The position numbers were made by a program, and so were the translations under genes. Shown here one piece after another: positions 60,471 to 64,000 of a DNA stretch of 64,000 nucleotides (position 1 is its first letter; the number at the start of each line of letters is the position of its first letter). The DNA comes from Lingula anatina (taxonomy: Eukaryota; Brachiopoda; Lingulata; Lingulida; Lingulidae): the NCBI RefSeq assembly GCF_001039355.2, contig NW_019775423.1:307472-371471 (forward strand), in the 5' to 3' direction. The notes beneath the pieces are model-generated. The model did no database searches. It was not told the DNA's origin and saw only the letters and a list, made by a program, of their open reading frames with translations.

Positions 60471-60880
60471 ATTGATGTTTTGTAATTAATTTAAACATTT
60501 TCTGTCCACTCTATAGGAAACTAGAGATGAGGTGCTCTGACCGCCATTCATGTCGGGAAAATTAGTTTCTAAAAAGTTCTTGGCTGTAAAATTTTAATAT
60601 GGAGATCAAAGCAGGAATAATACGTCTTACTTAAATCGGTAAATTGCAGCACTTCACAGACTTCATTTGGGCATATGGAAAAGTGTACGGCTAGGGAGTG
60701 GAGAGAAGAACCTGAGTGGAATCAGACAGCGTGAATAGATTCTTTGAATGACTGACAGACTGTCAGTGCTTTGATTTAAATGCAATAATTCATGATAGTT
60801 GAGTTTAAGAACAGACATGAGAGAGGGATAGAATGGAATGGAAAAAACAAATGCCACTACTATATTCTAAAACTCGGTTG

Positions 60881-60978
60881 GGATAGAGCTGGTGTCGGAG
60901 AATTGAATGAGAGACAGAAAAGCCAAGCTCGGTGTCAGGCGTCACAGTGGCATACACACCGCCAATCAAAGAAACAAA
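60881..60978 (+). pseudogene. relic of UBA5 exon 12 region (exon 41637-41752)
   Basis: GATAGAGCTGGTGTCGGAG, AGAAAAGCCAAGCTCGGTGT and GTCACAGTGGCATACACAC match the UBA5 penultimate exon with an 18-nt deletion and frame disruption. Similarity continues upstream into the intron (from about 60829). The acceptor CTGCAG has become CGGTTG and the donor GGTAATG is lost. It marks the left end of the segmental duplication. Confidence 0.85.
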
Positions 60979-61830
60979 TGCGTCTTTATTTCATAATACT
61001 TATGAACTTGTAGCATTATGTGTCTGATAGTACCTTGTTTGCAAATCTCTCCCATAAGTGGCAAAAATTTGGCCAGGATATGTATAATTGGTATATACTT
61101 AATGGCTGCCAATTATAAAACTTGTCAGCTTGATGGAATAGTACACGATATATCCCCGAACAAACATTTAATTCAGTCAATCTTTGATTTAAAATTTTAA
61201 ATCTTTAATATCATAAACTTACTAGAAGTTATTTTGTACAAAATAGCATAGAAAAAAATTACAGAAGTACAAGCTGTATTTTTTGTCATCATATCCTTAG
61301 TTTTACCCCTTCTTGTCATTTCCCAAGAATGAAATGAATATGACCACGTTCTTTCATGAGCAATTCTTTATTTTCACACATCCCACAAAATGCAATACAT
61401 CATAGATGGTGCTACATACTAACTCTTGTGTTTGTTCTCATTTTTCAAACAGTTTAAAAAGAAAAAAGTAAACAATAGGTGGTCATTCCTTCATAAAACC
61501 GCTGGGTCAACAAGGGTGGTGCACATGGATGGAGTGTACAGTCACTTTGTGTTTGTAACGATATTCCTGCTGTGTCACGTTGTCACAATTGATACATTGG
61601 TGTATGCAAGTTGAGCATTTAACCCACAATTATGTGTCAGGTATGCTATAGAAACGAAGACCAGAAAAGTTTTGACTTGAACTGTAAAATTTCTCCCAGG
61701 ACTGGTGCTGCATACATTTGTAGTCCTTGATGCTGCAAGTGCTTTGTACAGCATTTTGATTAGCACAAAAGGAACATCCCGTTTTAAATGAGCCCATGGT
61801 GGATAATAATGATGATAAATAATAATTTTG

Positions 61831-61862
<32 letters not shown>
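61831..61862 (+). repeat. (AAT)n microsatellite
   Basis: AAT run at the position matching the shorter AAT run near 44840 in the source segment. Confidence 0.95.
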
Positions 61863-61863
<1 letters not shown>

Positions 61864-61936
61864 TTTTTCTCTCCAAAGACCATTAATTTACATTATATTT
61901 TGTGAGAGTTCTAGGACTTAAATGTGAACAGTTTTG

Positions 61937-62462
61937 CTATAGCAATGACCCTGAGATTGCTGTATTGGAACATCTGTTTTTAATGGCTGGCAAAATTCTA
62001 CACTTTCGTAGAGGTATGACGATGATGATAATGATTCCTGCTGTTAGAATGAGACACACCACGGCAATAGTTGACACTGTGAAAATTGTTGACATTCTGG
62101 ATTTTGGTCCAACTGTCATTTTTTCTGAAATAAAAAAATACTTGTTTTAGTTATTTTCACAGAATACCATCTGTCTTTTAAAATATGGTCCCTGAAAAAT
62201 TTGTAACATTTTATTTATTAAATATTTATAAACAAGACACATTTAACTTGTTGAATTTTTATACTTGAGAATTGGGCAAAATTAGGTTACAACCAAGGCA
62301 CCTATTAGTGTTCATAAGTCTCTTCTTACCTTCATTGTTACTGAGAACATTTCCGCCAGGATTTTGGGTAACAGAAACTTGTAAACCTATAGCAAAATGC
62401 ATGTCTTCCTTGGTCACCCATCTCTTTGTCCTCTCATCTCTTTGACAGATGTCAACTGGACC
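61937..62462 (-). CDS. last two exons of a second ZP-transmembrane gene (partial)
   Basis: Minus-strand exons 62462-62330 (133 nt) and 62124-61937 (188 nt) have the same lengths, phases and splice sites as 45436-45304 and 45111-44924. The first encodes a furin-type site RTKR followed by the conserved patch WVTKEDMHFAIGLQV. The second encodes the transmembrane helix and an intact short tail with stop. Amino-acid changes cluster just before the cleavage site. Similarity to the source ends inside the next intron (63300), and no ZP-C exon is visible before the window ends. The rest of the gene may lie beyond 64 kb, or this is an orphan 3' end. Open frames and intact splice sites argue against long-standing decay. 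Confidence 0.7.
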
Positions 62463-62721
62463 CTGAAAGAAAAGGTTGCTGTATTATTTATACACTTATC
62501 GTACATTTGATAATGATTTAAGGACATAGCATTCTAATATCTTATGAAAAACAATGCGAATGTCACTTTCACAAATTAAATTTTCTGGGTCTAAATTTTT
62601 GCAATTGCCTTGGCTACAGTACAAGCAACTAAAAGCTTTGAGTCCATGTCAGGAAGCTCTTGTTAGCTAATGATTGATAATTATACTCCTGTCAGTTGTA
62701 TATGCCATTTTATTGTTAGTT

Positions 62722-63000
62722 ACCTCCGCCAAGGTGGTTATGTTTTCAGCCCTGTCTGTCTGTCTGTCTGTCTGTCATCAACATAACTCAAAAAATTATG
62801 GACCGGTTTTAATGAAATTTTTAGGAACCGTCAGAAGTGGGCCAAGGAATAGATGATTAGTTTTGTGGTGATCCAGATCAATAATCAATCAATAATCAAA
62901 AAAATAAATCATTATAGAATGAAAATATAGGGTTGAAACGGCATTGGATGGAGACTTTACTGCCTTGGCGGAGGTCTGCGCTCTCAGAGTGCTTTTCTAG
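62722..63000. repeat. full-length MITE, CCTCCGCCAAGG family, copy 2
   Basis: Orthologous insertion to 45711-45993, carried along in the segmental duplication; GTCT repeats at 62756-62776. Confidence 0.8.
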
Positions 63001-63299
63001 TTCTTGGTTGTTATTGCTTTGGTGAATCCATGGTTATTCTAGCAAGTGGATCAGCAAACCTTTACTGGGAGTTCTATCATACACATGCAAAATAAATGAA
63101 ATCAAAAGTTGATTAGGTACTTTGTTTTGAAACGTGCATGCACATGGTGGCTGCCAGAGGGCAGCAGAAACTGTCAAGGTTCCACCAATCAAGGAGACCC
63201 CATAGATTACGTGAATGAAAAGAATATCGATGACAGATTTGTTATTTAGAACTTTTAGAAGGCAGCATATAGAGAGTAGTTGAAATTTTGTATAATTAT

Positions 63300-63329
63300 T
63301 ATGTACAGACACAGATGTGTCTGTACATA
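63300..63329. repeat. 30-bp perfect palindrome
   Basis: TATGTACAGACACA, centre GA, TGTGTCTGTACATA. It sits exactly where similarity to the source segment ends. The first 25 bases of ATGTACAGACACAGATGTGT and onward also occur at 42714-42738, immediately before an isolated N. It is probably the end of a repeat family. Confidence 0.8.
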
Positions 63330-63348
63330 TTGCCATCACCTGCGTCTG

Positions 63349-63394
63349 TCATCGCCGATGCCGATGCCGATGCCGATGGCAATGCCGATGCCGT
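63349..63394 (+). repeat. (GCCGAT)n hexanucleotide repeat
   Basis: About seven imperfect GCCGAT units just inside the palindrome; on the plus strand they read Asp-Ala repeats in a short frame that I do not consider coding. Confidence 0.85.
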
Positions 63395-63479
63395 GCACTT
63401 TCTTTGTAAACACGATAAGTGGAGGGCAGTTTTACTTTTTGGCTTTATATTTACAGAGCTGGTGAATATTCATAAAACG

Positions 63480-64000
63480 CAGGTCAAGTTCGAAAATCAG
63501 CATGATCAGGCCATTATTGTAGAAGTTATGCTGTTTTTCACTTTTCAGCATATTTTTCACATTTCCTCAGATTCAATTCTTAGGCATGTTAACAGTCTCA
63601 TTATTAAACTAATAAGATACGTAAAAGTTTTTGTTTGACATTTCCTGTATCTTTACAACATTGTTAGTTGATTTTGTAAAAATGATGGTAAACTTTTTAT
63701 CGTGTATTGTGTAATAAAGTTTCAAAAATGGAAATAAACTCATATCATTGCAGTTTGTCAGATTCAATCATTCACTATGTTCAGAATCTCAGAATGGAAG
63801 AAATTGGACATTTAGCACTGCTTTATTGATATTTTTCCCATCTCATCAATTTTCTTAGTTGATCATATAAAAATGGTAGTAAACTGTTAATTTTGTTTTA
63901 TGTTAAAAATTGTTAAAAATGGGAAAAAAAAACATTTCAGAACAGTGCTGTCTTGTTTACATTTTGGCATTTTCAAGTTGTGACTTTGAAGTTCCATGGG
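63480..64000. other. unassigned right-hand flank
   Basis: AT-rich. Two stretches (about 63665-63750 and 63855-63940) share GTTGAT..TAAAAATG.TGGTAAACT-like sequence and look like an old tandem duplication. No gene seen. Confidence 0.35.

Larger units (their letters stand above)
60985..63299. repeat. segmental duplication, derived copy
   Basis: Aligns with 43850-46262 through UTR, ZP exons, intron and an embedded MITE. The 41.75-43.85 kb interval of the source, including the UBA5 last exon, is missing here. Similarity stops at the palindrome at 63300. Confidence 0.85.

Noticed and set aside
63288-63638. 116-aa frame with Asp-Ala repeats near the right end
   Set aside because: The repeat is a GCCGAT microsatellite next to a palindrome; the rest has no recognisable similarity and no splice context.

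Overview
This is an animal nuclear genome window, about one third G+C, with spliced genes, GT-AG introns and the standard code. The gene families, the miniature transposons (MITEs) and the high divergence between near-duplicate blocks suggest a marine invertebrate. I cannot place it in a phylum: one repeat end resembles motifs I associate with molluscs, but that is weak. All gene models below were joined by hand from splice sites and exon phase.

Layout. (1) 0.4-10.7 kb, plus: a complete dipeptidyl peptidase 8/9 gene, 19 coding exons, 845 aa. (2) 15.4-30.9 kb, minus: a PSD/EFA6-type Arf6 exchange factor (large disordered N-terminus, Sec7, PH, coiled coil). It has a read-through C-terminus at 20.6 kb and a phase-compatible alternative last exon present twice, at 17.6 and 15.5 kb. 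(3) 31.1-33.8 kb, plus: a short-prodomain executioner caspase of 288 aa, head to head with the PSD gene. (4) 36.2-42.4 kb, plus: UBA5, the E1 enzyme of ufmylation, 395 aa, with its last exon repeated at 43.3 kb. (5) 44.9-56.3 kb, minus: a predicted membrane protein with two Sushi (CCP) domains, a zona pellucida (ZP) module, a furin-type site and one transmembrane segment, 511 aa. Its three-exon ZP-N cassette is present twice. (6) 59.8-63.3 kb: a decayed ZP-N-like gene, a relic of UBA5 exon 12, and the last two exons of a second ZP gene. These belong to an older segmental duplication of the UBA5/ZP 3' region.

Two themes stand out. First, isolated single N bases at 15617, 41823, 42739, 48610 and 51897 mark or sit close to joins of near-identical blocks. 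Many of the apparent tandem copies may therefore be two haplotypes placed side by side by the assembler. Second, three genes (DPP8/9, PSD, caspase) each carry a small tandem duplication lying exactly across an exon-intron boundary.

The remaining sequence is introns, UTRs, MITEs of several families, one disrupted LINE insertion, microsatellites and two N gaps. I saw no tRNA, rRNA or CRISPR array. The genes do not form one pathway. DPP8/9 and caspases both act in cell-death control in vertebrates, but their proximity here may be chance.
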